Part shown: one piece after another, positions 1 to 9,591 of the stretch
Position numbering within the stretch: position 1 is the first letter of the stretch
How the letters are laid out: the number at the start of each line of letters is the position of its first letter
Notes under the pieces: generated by a model
What the model was told of the DNA's origin: nothing
Databases searched by the model: none
Seen by the model: only the letters and a program-made list of their open reading frames with translations
NCBI RefSeq assembly: GCF_014982975.1
Contig: NZ_JADCKL010000002.1
Location: 372,001 to 436,000, forward strand
Source of the DNA: Claveliimonas monacensis
GTDB taxonomy: Bacteria; Bacillota; Clostridia; Lachnospirales; Lachnospiraceae
Direction of reading: 5' to 3'
DNA: 64,000 nt
Made by a program: the position numbers and the translations under genes

Positions 1-365
1 CTTCGGAGGCAGGATGCGCCGGCTCCCACCGGGTCCAGGATCACAGGAATCCCCGCTTCATTGGCGCTCTTCCCGGCCCGGACCATGGCCTCCAGCTTTC
101 TCCTGGAAGGCGTACCCATATTAAGGACAAGGGCAGATGCGGACGCAGCGATCTCCCCTGTCTCCTCCGGGTCATCGGCCATGATGGGGGACGCTCCGAT
201 GGCAAGGAGGATATTGGCACAGTCATTAGCTGTCACATAGTTGGTGATGCAGTGGACAAGGGGCCGTTTCCTCTGCAGCTCTTCCACCAGAAGAGCCGCA
301 CGGACGGCCATGGTCTCTGCCTTATTTTCCCGTTTCTTGTCCTTCTCTGTCATAGTCCCGCGCAT
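1..365 (-). CDS. thiM: Hydroxyethylthiazole kinase ThiM, 3' end cut off by window edge
   Basis: ThiM phosphorylates 4-methyl-5-(2-hydroxyethyl)thiazole in thiamine salvage. The first 121 residues are visible. They contain the family hallmark [19 protein letters not shown], followed by [19 protein letters not shown] and the start of the DPVGAGAS substrate loop. The ATG at 365 follows a GGAGAGGAGAG ribosome binding site. A second ATG at 353 has a poorer site. The gene starts 43 bases after the smsB-like gene on the same strand, so it is probably the last visible member of the araC-smsC-smsB operon. The C-terminal half lies outside the window. Confidence 0.9.
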   Translation of the reverse strand, partial: MRGTMTEKDKKRENKAETMAVRAALLVEELQRKRPLVHCITNYVTANDCANILLAIGASPIMADDPEETGEIAASASALVLNMGTPSRRKLEAMVRAGKSANEAGIPVILDPVGAGASCLR

Positions 366-408
366 CCTGCTCTCCTCTCCGCTTTCATCCTGCTTTTCCT
401 TTTTTACA

Positions 409-1341
409 CTAATTCAGGAAGGCCTCCACGATCACGCCCTCGGCCTCCTCCTCCGTCATACCAAAGGTCCTGAGCTTGATGAGCTGCTCGTTGTTGATCC
501 TTCCGATGGCCGCCTCATGGATGATGGCTGCGTCCAGATGGCGGGCATCGATCTCCGGAATGGAGCGCACCTGCGCTTCGTCCATAATGATGGAATCGCA
601 CTGGATGTGGGCGTGGCATTTGGCCTCTCCCACGGCCCTGGGATGGAAGACCTGTGTGGAATTTCCCTTTGCCACAGATCTGGAAATGATCTGAGCAGAG
701 CTGTCCTCACCTCTCATGTACACGGCCATATTGGACTCTGCCTTCTGCCTGTCATGGGTCATCAGCTTCTCCACCACATAGAGCTTTGCGCCTGCCCCCA
801 TGGTCACCTCGGTCTCCCGGACTGTGGAGTCCACGCCTCTGATCTGAGCTGTGTCCAGTGTAAATACGGATTCATCCTCCATATAGATCCTGGTCACCGG
901 GTTCAGAACGCGGGCTCCTGTTCCTTCGCCCTCCCCGTAGTGTTTTTCTTCGTAGCGCACATTGGCGCCTTTCCCTACATGGAAGGCATGGATGCCGTCA
1001 TGCCGGCTCTCATTGCAACCGCTGTTATGGATACCGCATCCTGCCACGATGGTGACATCCGCGCCATCCGCAATGTAAAAATCATTGTAGACAATGTCCG
1101 TCATTCCGGAAGTACTCACTACCACAGGAATGTGTACCTGCTCTCCTTTTGTATTTCCGTCAATGTACACATCGATTCCCGGCTTGTCTTCCTTTTTCTT
1201 GATCTTGATGTGCTCCGTGCTTCCATGGCACAGGGAAACTCCGTTCTGCCTGAGATTGAAGGCGCCTTCCTGCTTGAAACCGGAGCCGCTGTCTATCTGT
1301 CTTAACACCTGTTCTGTGATCTTGTCCAATAATGCTGGCAT
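409..1341 (-). CDS. SufB/SufD-family Fe-S scaffold protein, short SmsB-like form
   Basis: A 310-residue protein of the SufBD beta-helix family, which serves as scaffold in SUF-type iron-sulfur cluster assembly. It is much shorter than SufB (about 465 aa) or SufD (about 420 aa) and matches the single-scaffold form of the minimal SmsCB system known from archaea and many anaerobes. The middle has the Gly-rich beta-helix stretch with GCGIHNSGC and [16 protein letters not shown]. The C-terminal third has HARHLDA-like and INNEQL elements typical of the SufBD core. It lies just downstream of the SufC-like ATPase. No cysteine desulfurase or SufU is beside it. The function is inferred from the family and the pairing. 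Confidence 0.85.
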   Translation of the reverse strand: MPALLDKITEQVLRQIDSGSGFKQEGAFNLRQNGVSLCHGSTEHIKIKKKEDKPGIDVYIDGNTKGEQVHIPVVVSTSGMTDIVYNDFYIADGADVTIVAGCGIHNSGCNESRHDGIHAFHVGKGANVRYEEKHYGEGEGTGARVLNPVTRIYMEDESVFTLDTAQIRGVDSTVRETEVTMGAGAKLYVVEKLMTHDRQKAESNMAVYMRGEDSSAQIISRSVAKGNSTQVFHPRAVGEAKCHAHIQCDSIIMDEAQVRSIPEIDARHLDAAIIHEAAIGRINNEQLIKLRTFGMTEEEAEGVIVEAFLN

Positions 1342-1385
1342 CTGTCATCTTCTCCTCTCTTTATGCTTCTCGCTCTGCTGCCGGC

Positions 1386-2108
1386 TTACTGCCGGTCCAT
1401 GCATGTGCAGGACGGCTCTTCCCTCAGAAGTGAGGGGAGCACTTCCTCCCTGGGGCCGATATTCTTGATCCGGCCGTCGTCGATGACCATGATCCTGTCC
1501 GCCATGCGGATGATCCGCTCCTGGTGGGAGATCAGGATCAGCATCTGGTCTTTCTTTTCATGGATCCGCTCAAACTGCTGTATGAGCATGGAAAAGCTCC
1601 ACAGGTCGATCCCCGCCTCCGGCTCGTCAAAAATGCACAGCTTGTGGCTCTTGGCAAGTACTGTGGCGATCTCGATCCTCTTCATCTCGCCCCCGGACAG
1701 GGTACCATCGATCTCCCGTTTCAGGTACTCTTTGGCACACAGCCCCACGGCGCTCAGCATCCGGCAGGCCACCTGCTCCGGAAGCTGCTCTCCCGCTGCC
1801 AGGCAGAGCAGACGCTCCACGGTCATGCCCTTGAACCGTGGCGGCTGCTGAAAGGCAAAACCGATCCCTGCCTTGGCCCGGTGATCTATGTCATAATCGG
1901 ATATGTCCTCTCCGTCCAGGATGATCTGTCCTGCATCCGCCTTCTCGATCCCCATAAGCACCTTTGCCAGAGTGGATTTACCGCCCCCGTTAGGCCCTGT
2001 GATGACCAGCATTTCTCCGTTCTCCACGGTAAAGCTGATATCTTTTACGATACTTCTCTCCACCCCGTTTTCGTTCACTTTAAAAGTCAGGTTCTTCACT
2101 TCAAGCAT
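1386..2108 (-). CDS. SufC-type ABC ATPase (SmsC-like)
   Basis: A 240-residue soluble ABC ATPase. Walker A is GPNGGGKST (about residues 39-47), the signature is LSGGE, and Walker B runs into FDEPEAGID, the SufC-specific form. The spacing and the absence of membrane segments identify it as the SufC branch, not a transporter ATPase. It powers cluster assembly on the adjacent SufBD-like scaffold. The ATG at 2108 follows AAAGGAGATC and overlaps the end of the araC gene by 8 bases, so translation is probably coupled. The gene pair without sufS, sufU or sufD matches the minimal SmsCB arrangement. Confidence 0.9.
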   Translation of the reverse strand: MLEVKNLTFKVNENGVERSIVKDISFTVENGEMLVITGPNGGGKSTLAKVLMGIEKADAGQIILDGEDISDYDIDHRAKAGIGFAFQQPPRFKGMTVERLLCLAAGEQLPEQVACRMLSAVGLCAKEYLKREIDGTLSGGEMKRIEIATVLAKSHKLCIFDEPEAGIDLWSFSMLIQQFERIHEKKDQMLILISHQERIIRMADRIMVIDDGRIKNIGPREEVLPSLLREEPSCTCMDRQ

Positions 2109-3084
2109 GTTCCTGATCTCCTTTCTTTTGCTGCATATTCAAGTACAGTCCTTCCGCTTCCCCTGCCTCGCGCACCAGTTCCCGGTATTTTCCCGGCGAA
2201 ACGCCGGCGCTCTCCCGAAACCGCTTCACAAAGTAGCTCATATTGTTGAACCCACAGGAAAAACAGATCGCTGTGATACTGTCATCCGTTGTTTCCAGCT
2301 GCCGCATGGCCTGTCTGATCCGATAGCTGTTCAGATAACTCTTCGGGCTCTGCCCTGTGATCTTCTGAAAGCACCTGAAACACTCTGTCCTGCTGATATG
2401 CACCTGTGCTGCTACATCCTCCACCGTGATATCTTCGCTGTAGTGTTCCTGTATAAACTGCAGAATCTTCCGGGCTCTCTCCTCATAGACGATCTCGCGG
2501 GATGTCTTTTCCTCTGCATCCTGCTCTCTGGCACAGTTTCTGATGAAAATCTCCCACGCCTGGGAAAGCTGGTTTCTGAGAGTCATCTCTGTCAGCCATC
2601 CGTCCTCCCTGCTCAGGCAGTAGATCCTGCGCAGACAGACCAGCAGCTCCTCCTGCCAACCGCCGGTGCGGCGCAGCGGCTCCCCGCGCATCCTGGCATC
2701 TTCCATGACCGGTTCAATGAATTTGCGGAAGATCAAGTTCTCCGTCCCCCCGGAAAGGAACTGGGGAAGAAAGACAATGGATATGCTCTCACTGTCCTCA
2801 CATTTTCCCAGAACCCGGTACATGTGGAGCACACCAGAGTTGATAAAAATCCCCTCCCCTGCTCCGATCCTGTACCTCTTTTCATTCAGCCCGCACTCCA
2901 AAGATCCCTTGAGGGCCACCGTAAACTCCATCTCAGCGTGGCAGTGCCAGTCCTCAAGATGATCCCGAAAATGAGAGAAATCATTATAATATACCTGAAA
3001 AGGGAACTCTCTGGTCCCGTGCTCCTGTATCTCACACATCTTCTGATCCACCAGGATCTGGCCCTGGCTGCGCAGATAGCTCAC
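2101..3084 (-). CDS. AraC-family regulator with N-terminal cupin domain
   Basis: About 327 residues. The N-terminal half is an AraC-type cupin (around HCHAEMEFTVALKGS, then GEGIFINSGVLHMYRV). The C-terminal 100 residues are a double helix-turn-helix: DITVEDVAAQVHISRTECFR, then AICFSCGFNNMSYFVKRFR. I chose the GTG at 3084 because AAGGAGGGG sits six bases upstream. An ATG at 3102 lies inside that ribosome binding site and one at 3150 has none. The stop overlaps the smsC-like start, so the regulator is the first gene of the Fe-S operon it probably controls. The ligand is unknown. The cupin may bind a sugar or another small molecule. Confidence 0.85.
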   Translation of the reverse strand: MSYLRSQGQILVDQKMCEIQEHGTREFPFQVYYNDFSHFRDHLEDWHCHAEMEFTVALKGSLECGLNEKRYRIGAGEGIFINSGVLHMYRVLGKCEDSESISIVFLPQFLSGGTENLIFRKFIEPVMEDARMRGEPLRRTGGWQEELLVCLRRIYCLSREDGWLTEMTLRNQLSQAWEIFIRNCAREQDAEEKTSREIVYEERARKILQFIQEHYSEDITVEDVAAQVHISRTECFRCFQKITGQSPKSYLNSYRIRQAMRQLETTDDSITAICFSCGFNNMSYFVKRFRESAGVSPGKYRELVREAGEAEGLYLNMQQKKGDQEHA

Positions 3085-3170
3085 GTACGTCCCCTCCTTC
3101 ATCAGTTTTGGTACAAATGTTATATGAAATACTCTGATTCTGACAAACACTGGATAATTCCGGCACTATA

Positions 3171-3198
3171 ATTATATAGGATGTGTCCGGCATGTCAA
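3171..3198 (-). promoter_or_regulatory. Sigma-70 promoter of the araC-smsC-smsB operon
   Basis: On the minus strand there is a perfect TTGACA (3193-3198) and a perfect TATAAT (3171-3176) with a 16-bp spacer. The site is about 87 bases upstream of the GTG start at 3084. Such a consensus promoter implies strong basal transcription unless it is repressed. Confidence 0.75.
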
Positions 3199-3244
3199 GT
3201 GACCCCGGGGAATTGCACAGTACTGTACCAAAAAAGCAGCGCCG

Positions 3245-3790
3245 CTACAGCGCTGCCTTTCTGTAAGTCTCTCCTGTCTCCACATCTTTCCAGAAAAAGA
3301 CACCATCCTCAAGCACCATGTAACTGTGAGCACTGTTCTCCTTCGGGATCGACACAGAGCCCGGATTGATATAGTATTTCCCGTCAAACTCCTCCAGTAC
3401 CGGCACGTGGGTGTGACCGTGCAGGAGCACATCTCCCTGTTTCAGCATCGGCGGATTGGCTGTGTTGTGCTGGTGCCCGTGAGTCGCAAAGATCATCCGA
3501 TTCCCTGCGTACAAAATGCAGTAATCTGCCAGGATCGGAAATTCCAGTACCATCTGGTCCACTTCCGTGTCACAATTGCCGCGGACACACAGGATCTCCT
3601 CCTTCATCTCATTGAGCATGGCCAGCACCTCTTTCGGCGCGTACTCACGGGGCAGGTCGTTCCTTGGGCCGTGATAGAGGATGTCTCCCAAAAGCAGCAG
3701 CTTATCCGGCTTCTCCTCCCTGTATCTCTCCAGGAGGCTCCGACAGTAATAGGCGCTCCCGTGTATGTCTGATGCGATCAGTATCTTCAT
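3245..3790 (-). CDS. yfcE: YfcE-type metallophosphoesterase
   Basis: A 181-residue phosphodiesterase of the calcineurin-like YfcE family. All metal-binding motifs are present: SDIHG near the N-terminus, LLLGDILYHGPRN, VRGNCD, THGHQ and HGHTH. YfcE enzymes hydrolyse phosphodiesters such as bis-pNPP in vitro, but the cellular substrate is not settled. The ATG overlaps the stop of the preceding Rpn remnant by four bases (ATGA). A second, distant relative is at 24927-25409. Confidence 0.9.
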   Translation of the reverse strand: MKILIASDIHGSAYYCRSLLERYREEKPDKLLLLGDILYHGPRNDLPREYAPKEVLAMLNEMKEEILCVRGNCDTEVDQMVLEFPILADYCILYAGNRMIFATHGHQHNTANPPMLKQGDVLLHGHTHVPVLEEFDGKYYINPGSVSIPKENSAHSYMVLEDGVFFWKDVETGETYRKAAL

Positions 3791-4479
3791 TTCCTGTTCT
3801 CTCCTTCTTTCAGCTTGTCATATATTTTGTCTACGTCATAATCCGGGGCATAGTCCGCGGCGGCTTCGCAGATGAGACGTATCTTTTCCTCCGGCTCTTC
3901 CAGTGCCTCAGAAATCTCAGACACCCCTTTGTTTTTTCCCAGCTTCTTGCACACAACAGAAATAATCTGCTTCTCCGCCCCGGCTGCAAGTCCTTTTTCT
4001 TCCGACTCCCGGAGTTCATCTGCAAACAACTCTCTCAGCGCTTCGCACATATTTTTCTCCTCCTTTACGTTCTCCCAGTTGGCCCTGATAATGAGGTCCA
4101 TGGCAGCCTGATACCACCTGGAATGGCTGTGCTCTTCATAGCGTTTCATCAGTTCCTCAATCTCGTTTCCCCTTTTCAGATTTCCTCTTAAATGCTGCAT
4201 CCAGTAGTTATTCTCCGGTGACAATCGGGGCGGGATCAGAAGCTGCATGGGAACGGGATCCCCCTCCAAATAGTAGATCCCCTCCTCTATCCTTCTTACC
4301 TTGATTTTCCGGACCTCTTCCAGCTCGATACGCAGGGCAGCGGCAAATGCCGGAGAGTAACCGGCGTTCTTCTTTGACACGGCAGACGCCGCATGAGAAT
4401 ATGAGAAAAATAATGCCTGCAAACAGAATAACATACTTCCCCTGCCGCCGCAAGAATATGTGACATAAAATTTTCTCAT
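3787..4479 (-). pseudogene. Truncated Rpn/PD-(D/E)XK transposase-like nuclease, C-terminal remnant
   Basis: From about residue 58 onward (KVRRIEEGIYYLEGDPVPM, NNYWMQHLRGNL, YYQAAMDLIIRANWE-like, CEALRELFADEL) the protein matches the C-terminal part of the Rpn/PDDEXK_2 family common in clostridia. The N-terminal catalytic domain (the D-x(n)-E-x-K core in the first 200 residues of the family) is absent. The first 50 or so residues look unrelated and have a hydrophobic, out-of-frame character. It is most likely a decayed copy whose 5' part was deleted. The last bases overlap the yfcE start, so the remnant may still serve as a translated leader for yfcE. Confidence 0.7.
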
Positions 4480-4510
4480 TAAAAAGAGCAGGGCGCTGTC
4501 CGCGCCCCGC
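4480..4510 (-). terminator. Intrinsic terminator after the glycoside hydrolase operon
   Basis: On the minus strand a nine-pair GC-rich stem (GCGGGGCGC with GCGCCCTGC, one G-U pair, five-base loop) is followed by TCTTTTTAA. It lies 24 bases past the GH43 stop. Confidence 0.8.
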
Positions 4511-4533
4511 CCGCTTATCCTATATCTTATGTC

Positions 4534-6180
4534 TTAGTCAACCGGCTTTGTCTCGTCCGCGATATACTCGAAGAAATCAAAGTCCGCACAGTGCTGATGT
4601 TTCACTCTGTCCGCGCAGGTCAGGCCCACCATAGTGCCTGTGAACTCCCCGTACTGACAGTACTCATCAGAGAATTTTGCCGTGTCAAAGATCCGGCCGA
4701 TCTTTGTGTACGTCTCCCCGTCATAGCTCCACTCGAACCAGGATTTTCTTCCCTGGATCCAGAGACGCAGGTAGATGGGACGGTCCTCCACCGGGATCCT
4801 TGTGTTCAGAAACTCTGTCTTCACGCCGTTTTCCAGGTGGATGATAGACAGGGCGCTGCCTCCCAGAGTCTCGCTGTAATATTTGCGCAGGTTAATGTAG
4901 TTCATATTGTCGTAGTAGAGGATAAGTCCCGCGCTGTGCTGGTGCACTTCCGGCTGGAATTCCATCTTTGTGGTGATCCGTGCGTAGACGCTGGTCAGCT
5001 TTCTGGCAAGGATGCTAACTTTGTTAAGGGATGTCCTGGACTCCTGGCCGCGGAGACGCACCCAGCCCGGACGGGCCTTCACATCTGCAAAGCGCCAGGG
5101 CATGATCCGGGGCGCATAGTACCAGTTGCCCAGCTCGCCGCTGTCGAAATCGTCAAAGTCGGGCACTTTTGGAAGCGGGCACTGCGGCAGAGAGCTCTCC
5201 TGTGTCTCCTCCTGGGCCAGGTTGCTGCCACTGTCCGTCCTAAGCCATCCATCATCGGTCCACTTCATCTTCTGGATAGCTGTCTCACGCCCCAGCGTGC
5301 AGCACAGTTCCGGCACAAAGGGCCTGGAAGTATGGTACACCATGTACACCTCTCCGTCCGGTGTCTCCACGTAGCTGCCATGTCCGGCTTTCTGCAGGAC
5401 AGAGTCGGGATTGTAGTATTTAGGCTTCAGATGATCCGGGTTGTGCCTCTCATAGGACTCTCCCGGCACGGAGGTGAGAATGGGATTTGTGGGATCCTTC
5501 ACATAGGGGCCCCACACGTTTTCTGACCGTCCCATGGTGACACAGTGATTGTAGCCCGTGCCGCCCTCCGCGCACATAATATAGTAATAACCGTTCCGCT
5601 TCGTCAGATGAGGCGCCTCGATGCAGCCTCTGTCCGTGCCGCCGTTCCAGATCCGCTTCGGATAGCCTATGATCTCTTTCTTCTGCGGATCATATTCCAC
5701 CATACAGATGGCGCCCGGCTTTTCGTATCCTTCCCTTGTCTCCCACTCCAGGGCCACCACATATTTGCGGCCGTCATCATCATGGAAAAGGGATGCGTCA
5801 AATCCCGAAGAATGGAGGTACACAGGCTCGCTCCACGGACCTCTGATATCCTTTGCTGTGATGAGGAAATTATCCACATCAAAGTATCTGGCGTTCATGG
5901 AGTTCATGACGCCGTACACCACATAGAAAAGATCTTCCTCCTCACAGTAGGTCAGACAGGGTGCCCACAGGCCTTTTGCGGAGGGGAGTTTCTTCAGATC
6001 CACCTTCTCGTCGTCGGTGATCACATGAGTGTAAAGCTCCCAGTGTTTCAGATCGCGGGAATGATAGACGGGAAGCCCCGGCATCCACTCGAACGTGGAT
6101 ACTACGAGATAGTAGTCCTCCCCTTTTCTGCATATACACGGATCCGGATTAAATCCGGGAATGATTGGATTTGTTATCAT
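4534..6180 (-). CDS. GH43 beta-xylosidase / arabinofuranosidase
   Basis: A 548-residue cytoplasmic enzyme without signal peptide. The catalytic triad of the five-bladed GH43 propeller is visible: general base D13 (FNPDP), pKa-modulating D128 (GFDASLF) and general acid E188 (GCIEAPHL). From about residue 340 there is the beta-sandwich domain usual in beta-xylosidases of this clan. The likely role is removal of xylose or arabinose from the non-reducing end of imported oligosaccharides. It is the last gene of the five-gene locus, 15 bases after GH30. The exact sugar specificity cannot be told from sequence alone. Confidence 0.9.
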   Translation of the reverse strand: MITNPIIPGFNPDPCICRKGEDYYLVVSTFEWMPGLPVYHSRDLKHWELYTHVITDDEKVDLKKLPSAKGLWAPCLTYCEEEDLFYVVYGVMNSMNARYFDVDNFLITAKDIRGPWSEPVYLHSSGFDASLFHDDDGRKYVVALEWETREGYEKPGAICMVEYDPQKKEIIGYPKRIWNGGTDRGCIEAPHLTKRNGYYYIMCAEGGTGYNHCVTMGRSENVWGPYVKDPTNPILTSVPGESYERHNPDHLKPKYYNPDSVLQKAGHGSYVETPDGEVYMVYHTSRPFVPELCCTLGRETAIQKMKWTDDGWLRTDSGSNLAQEETQESSLPQCPLPKVPDFDDFDSGELGNWYYAPRIMPWRFADVKARPGWVRLRGQESRTSLNKVSILARKLTSVYARITTKMEFQPEVHQHSAGLILYYDNMNYINLRKYYSETLGGSALSIIHLENGVKTEFLNTRIPVEDRPIYLRLWIQGRKSWFEWSYDGETYTKIGRIFDTAKFSDEYCQYGEFTGTMVGLTCADRVKHQHCADFDFFEYIADETKPVD

Positions 6181-6195
6181 GTCTTTCTTCTCCTT

Positions 6196-7557
6196 CTACG
6201 CTTCTTTTTCCTTTTTTCCGCTGTTTTTTATCACACAGCTTGCGATGGCTCTGGGCTCCAGGGAAATGCGGCAGAGTTCTCCCTCCATGCGGATCACTGC
6301 CGGCAGCTTTTCGTCCGACTTATTCATAAAAATGCAGACGATATCACCGGAAGGATTTCTCCAGGCTGTCACATCCAGCTTCTCTGTGTATCTGGTGTGG
6401 GCGATGCGGACGGCCCCGGCCTCGATAAAGTGGGCGAAATGCCAGTAGTAACGGCAGATCCTCCGCTCCTCCAGCCGTTTCTCATCCTCGTGGTAAAGGT
6501 AGGGTGAGTCGCAGAAATTATTCTGGTGGTTGGGGCCGCCTTCCCCGTCCAGCAGGATATTCCAGTCATAGAAAGCCTGCATGCCGTGATTCAGATTTCC
6601 GATCATATCGTGGGAGAGGCGAATGGCGTTCTCTGTCTCCATGTCCTTGTCGTACTTGCCAAACTCCAGGCAGCTCTCAGACAGGATCAGCTTCTTGTCC
6701 GGGTACATCTGGCGCACCAGATCCAGGGCCTCAAAGTGGTCCCCGCTGTACCAGTGGAATGCAAGGCCTGTGATCATGTCATCTGTCTCCTTATCGATCA
6801 GTCCGCTGGCACGCTCAAAGAGCCTCTCTTTGTTGTGGTCCCAGCCGAAAATCTCCACATGTTCCAGCCCTCTTTTTTTCATCTCCGGGCAGAGGTGGTC
6901 TCTTAAAAATTCTTTTTCCTCCTCCACTGTGTAGACGCAGGAGTCCCATGTCTGCACAGCGGCGGGCTCATTCTGGAGGGACATGCGCTCCACTTCATAT
7001 CCTCTCTTTTCAAACTCTTCTATATACCGGCAGAGATACTTTGCCCATCTGCTGTAGTATTCCTTTTTCAGCGATCCCCCGCCAATGCGGCTTCCGTTTG
7101 TCTTCATAAATTCCGGCGGGGACCAGGCGGAAAGCATCACCTTCAGCTTCTTTCCCGCTCTCTGCTGCGCCGCCTCAAGAAGAGGGATCATATATTTTTC
7201 CGTGTGGGCAAAGGAAAATGTATCCAGGTTCTCGTCCTCTTCATCCTCCACAGCCGAATAGAGCCGGGTGGAAAAATCACAACTGTCCATATGAAGGCGC
7301 ACCCGGTTGTAGTGCATGCCCTCCTCCCCGAAATACATATCCAGCAGTTCTTCCTTCTGGTCTTTGTCCATCATGGAAAAAACATAGCCGGCGGCATCTG
7401 TAACGGCTCCGCCAAAGCCTTCCATGGTCTGGTATGTGAGGCCGGGATACAGGTTCACCACTTCATTTTCCGTCCCGTCCTCCGGGACAAAATCATATAC
7501 TTCCATCTTTTTGTCCGGATAGATCTTCTCCGGGCTTTCTGTCATATATAAACGCAC
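6196..7557 (-). CDS. GH30 beta-glycosidase
   Basis: A 453-residue retaining glycosidase with a (beta/alpha)8 barrel and flanking beta-domain. The acid/base is E197 in SLQNEP and the nucleophile is E294 in LSES. GFGGAVTDAAG near residues 48-57 is the classic GH30 subfamily 1 (glucosylceramidase-like) entry. It has no signal peptide, so it acts in the cytoplasm on imported saccharides. Bacterial members cleave beta-1,6- or beta-1,3-glucosides, fucosides or xylosides. Given the GH5 exo-glucanase next door, a beta-glucan oligosaccharide is plausible. It starts 14 bases after GH42. Confidence 0.9.
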   Translation of the reverse strand: MRLYMTESPEKIYPDKKMEVYDFVPEDGTENEVVNLYPGLTYQTMEGFGGAVTDAAGYVFSMMDKDQKEELLDMYFGEEGMHYNRVRLHMDSCDFSTRLYSAVEDEEDENLDTFSFAHTEKYMIPLLEAAQQRAGKKLKVMLSAWSPPEFMKTNGSRIGGGSLKKEYYSRWAKYLCRYIEEFEKRGYEVERMSLQNEPAAVQTWDSCVYTVEEEKEFLRDHLCPEMKKRGLEHVEIFGWDHNKERLFERASGLIDKETDDMITGLAFHWYSGDHFEALDLVRQMYPDKKLILSESCLEFGKYDKDMETENAIRLSHDMIGNLNHGMQAFYDWNILLDGEGGPNHQNNFCDSPYLYHEDEKRLEERRICRYYWHFAHFIEAGAVRIAHTRYTEKLDVTAWRNPSGDIVCIFMNKSDEKLPAVIRMEGELCRISLEPRAIASCVIKNSGKKEKEA

Positions 7558-7571
7558 GTTTGTCTCCTCCG

Positions 7572-9572
7572 CTATTTTTCTCTCAGGATCAGTACATCCC
7601 AGTCTTTCAGATGTATGCGGTCATCCCGCCGGTAGCTCTTTCCTGTCAGAACATCCTCTGCCAGATCCCAGGGGCATGTAATGTCCCGCTCCTCCTGGCT
7701 GTAGTGCAGTACGTAATGCAGGTCTGCTCCTTCTTTTGTCCTGCCGCTTCTTATGGTCACAGGCCACGTGTACGCCGGAAGGGGGATTTTTGCATCTTTT
7801 GCCGCCTTCTGGTACACCTCTTTGAGAAGCTCTTTTTCTGTAAAGCATCCCACATACCAGGCTGCTCCGTTTCCGTAAGCATTTCTTGTGATCCCTGCGT
7901 ACTCTCCCCAGTAGGGATGCTCATAGCCGGCTTCCCGGCCTGCGCTTTCCGGCTTCATAAGCTCCATAAAGTACTGGATCTTCTCTCCTTTGATCATGGC
8001 CCTGCCGGGTTCCGTGAACTGGTTGTAGGTCATGCCGAAGCAGTCTGTCAGACCGTGGGGCTGGGCATCCGGGTACACGCTGGCCTGCTCATCTGACACG
8101 AAGGAACGAAAAGAGCTGACAAGAACGCCGCCCCGTTTTACAAAGGCGTCCAGACGCCGGATGAGGTCCTCTCCGGCGCAGTAGAGAGCCGGGGTAACGA
8201 TCATATCGTACCGGTCTTCCTTCAGCGCGTGCACATCCACTACGTCGCACTCCAGGTTCATCTCGTAAAGGCTGTCGTACATCCACCGCACCACATCGTT
8301 GTAGCTTAAGTCCCTGTCAATGGGGAACCATTTGAGGGCTGTGAGGGAGCGGTTGTCCACCAGCAGGGCGATCCTGTTTTTCTTTGTGAAGCCTGCCAGT
8401 TCTTCCGCGTGCTCCTTCCACTCCCGGCCAATGACGCAGGCTTCCCGGTAGGTGGGATTGGACTGAAGGTCGTGGCTTAAAAGTCCCCGCCAGTATGTCT
8501 CATAGCCGTTGTGGATGGAGTGCCAGTTCCAGTACATCTCCCCTGCCGCCCCGCTGGCCAGATGGCTGTAGGCGTGGAGGCGGAGCTGTCCCGGGTAGGG
8601 CGTCCAGTATTTAAAGGCCTGTGCCTGGCACTCCAGCACCAGGTAATTTTTATCCTGGAGGCTGCGGATGGAGTCCCCGCCAAAAGCGATCTCTGCTCCA
8701 GTCAGATCGTCCTGGGTGGGGTGGTAGATGTCCGTCCCCGCAATGTCCAGGCACCGGGATGCCTCCTGGTGGTTCAGATCCGGCTGCACCCCGTAGGAGT
8801 AGCCGTCCTGGGCAATGTCCGCCCCGAACTTCTTCCACTCAAAATCCAGATTGTGGGTGATGAACTGGTCCTCTCTTTTATACTCCCGCACAAGGTCCGC
8901 CTGCCAGGCGAGGAAGCGGGCCGCCACGGTCCTCTTGAAGGCCTCGTACTCTCCCACCAAACCGCCGTTGACGCAGCCTCTCATATCCGGCAGATCGTCC
9001 CAGCTGTGGATGGAATTGCTCCAGTAGGACAGATAGAAGGTTCTGTTAAATGTATCTGTATCTTTGTATTTCTCTTGCAGATGTTCCCGGAAAAGACGCT
9101 GCATCTCCTCCCCGTCATTTCCGTAGTGCTTTGTCTCATTGTCGATCTGAAATCCGATCACAGAAGGATGAAAAGCTGTGTGCTCCAGAAGCCTCCGGAT
9201 CACTCTCTCCCCGTAATGCAGGTATGTGGGATTGAGTATATCGAAGATCTGCCGGTGCCCGTAGGCGGCTTTTCCCTCTTTTGTGGTGACCATGATATCC
9301 GGGTCTTTTTTTACAAGCCAGGAGGGGACCGCGTAGGTAGGGGTGCCGATGATCACCTTCATGCCTGTCTCCTCTGCCTTCTTTAAGACCTTATCAATAT
9401 AAGAGAAATCGAAGACGCCGTCTTCCTTCTCCAGAGTGCTCCAAGTAGACTCCGCAATGCGCACCACGTTCATCCCGGCCTTTTCCATCATGTCAAAATC
9501 TTCATCTATTCTGTCCCAGGGCATATACTCCGGGTAATACGCTGTCCCAAAAAGCAGTTCTTTCCTCTCCAT
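7572..9572 (-). CDS. GH42 beta-galactosidase
   Basis: A 666-residue three-domain GH42 enzyme. The N-terminal TIM barrel has acid/base E146 in FQIDNE and nucleophile E314 in LVLECQ. Around residues 395-590 is the trimerisation (glutamine amidotransferase-like) domain and then a small C-terminal beta-domain. There is no signal peptide. It releases terminal beta-galactose or possibly alpha-arabinopyranose from short oligosaccharides in the cytoplasm. It lies between the symporter and GH30. A hairpin precedes its ribosome binding site. Confidence 0.92.
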   Translation of the reverse strand: MERKELLFGTAYYPEYMPWDRIDEDFDMMEKAGMNVVRIAESTWSTLEKEDGVFDFSYIDKVLKKAEETGMKVIIGTPTYAVPSWLVKKDPDIMVTTKEGKAAYGHRQIFDILNPTYLHYGERVIRRLLEHTAFHPSVIGFQIDNETKHYGNDGEEMQRLFREHLQEKYKDTDTFNRTFYLSYWSNSIHSWDDLPDMRGCVNGGLVGEYEAFKRTVAARFLAWQADLVREYKREDQFITHNLDFEWKKFGADIAQDGYSYGVQPDLNHQEASRCLDIAGTDIYHPTQDDLTGAEIAFGGDSIRSLQDKNYLVLECQAQAFKYWTPYPGQLRLHAYSHLASGAAGEMYWNWHSIHNGYETYWRGLLSHDLQSNPTYREACVIGREWKEHAEELAGFTKKNRIALLVDNRSLTALKWFPIDRDLSYNDVVRWMYDSLYEMNLECDVVDVHALKEDRYDMIVTPALYCAGEDLIRRLDAFVKRGGVLVSSFRSFVSDEQASVYPDAQPHGLTDCFGMTYNQFTEPGRAMIKGEKIQYFMELMKPESAGREAGYEHPYWGEYAGITRNAYGNGAAWYVGCFTEKELLKEVYQKAAKDAKIPLPAYTWPVTIRSGRTKEGADLHYVLHYSQEERDITCPWDLAEDVLTGKSYRRDDRIHLKDWDVLILREK

Positions 9573-9591
9573 AATCCCTCCATATTGCAGA

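Noticed and set aside
241-1305. Long 354-codon open frame on the plus strand
   Set aside because: It is fully antisense to the SufBD-like gene, is rich in His/Cys/Leu of the kind produced by reversed GC-rich codons, and has no ribosome site or homology.
1903-3171. 422-codon plus-strand frame
   Set aside because: Antisense to the AraC gene and part of smsC. The AraC gene on the other strand has clear domains, promoter and ribosome site.
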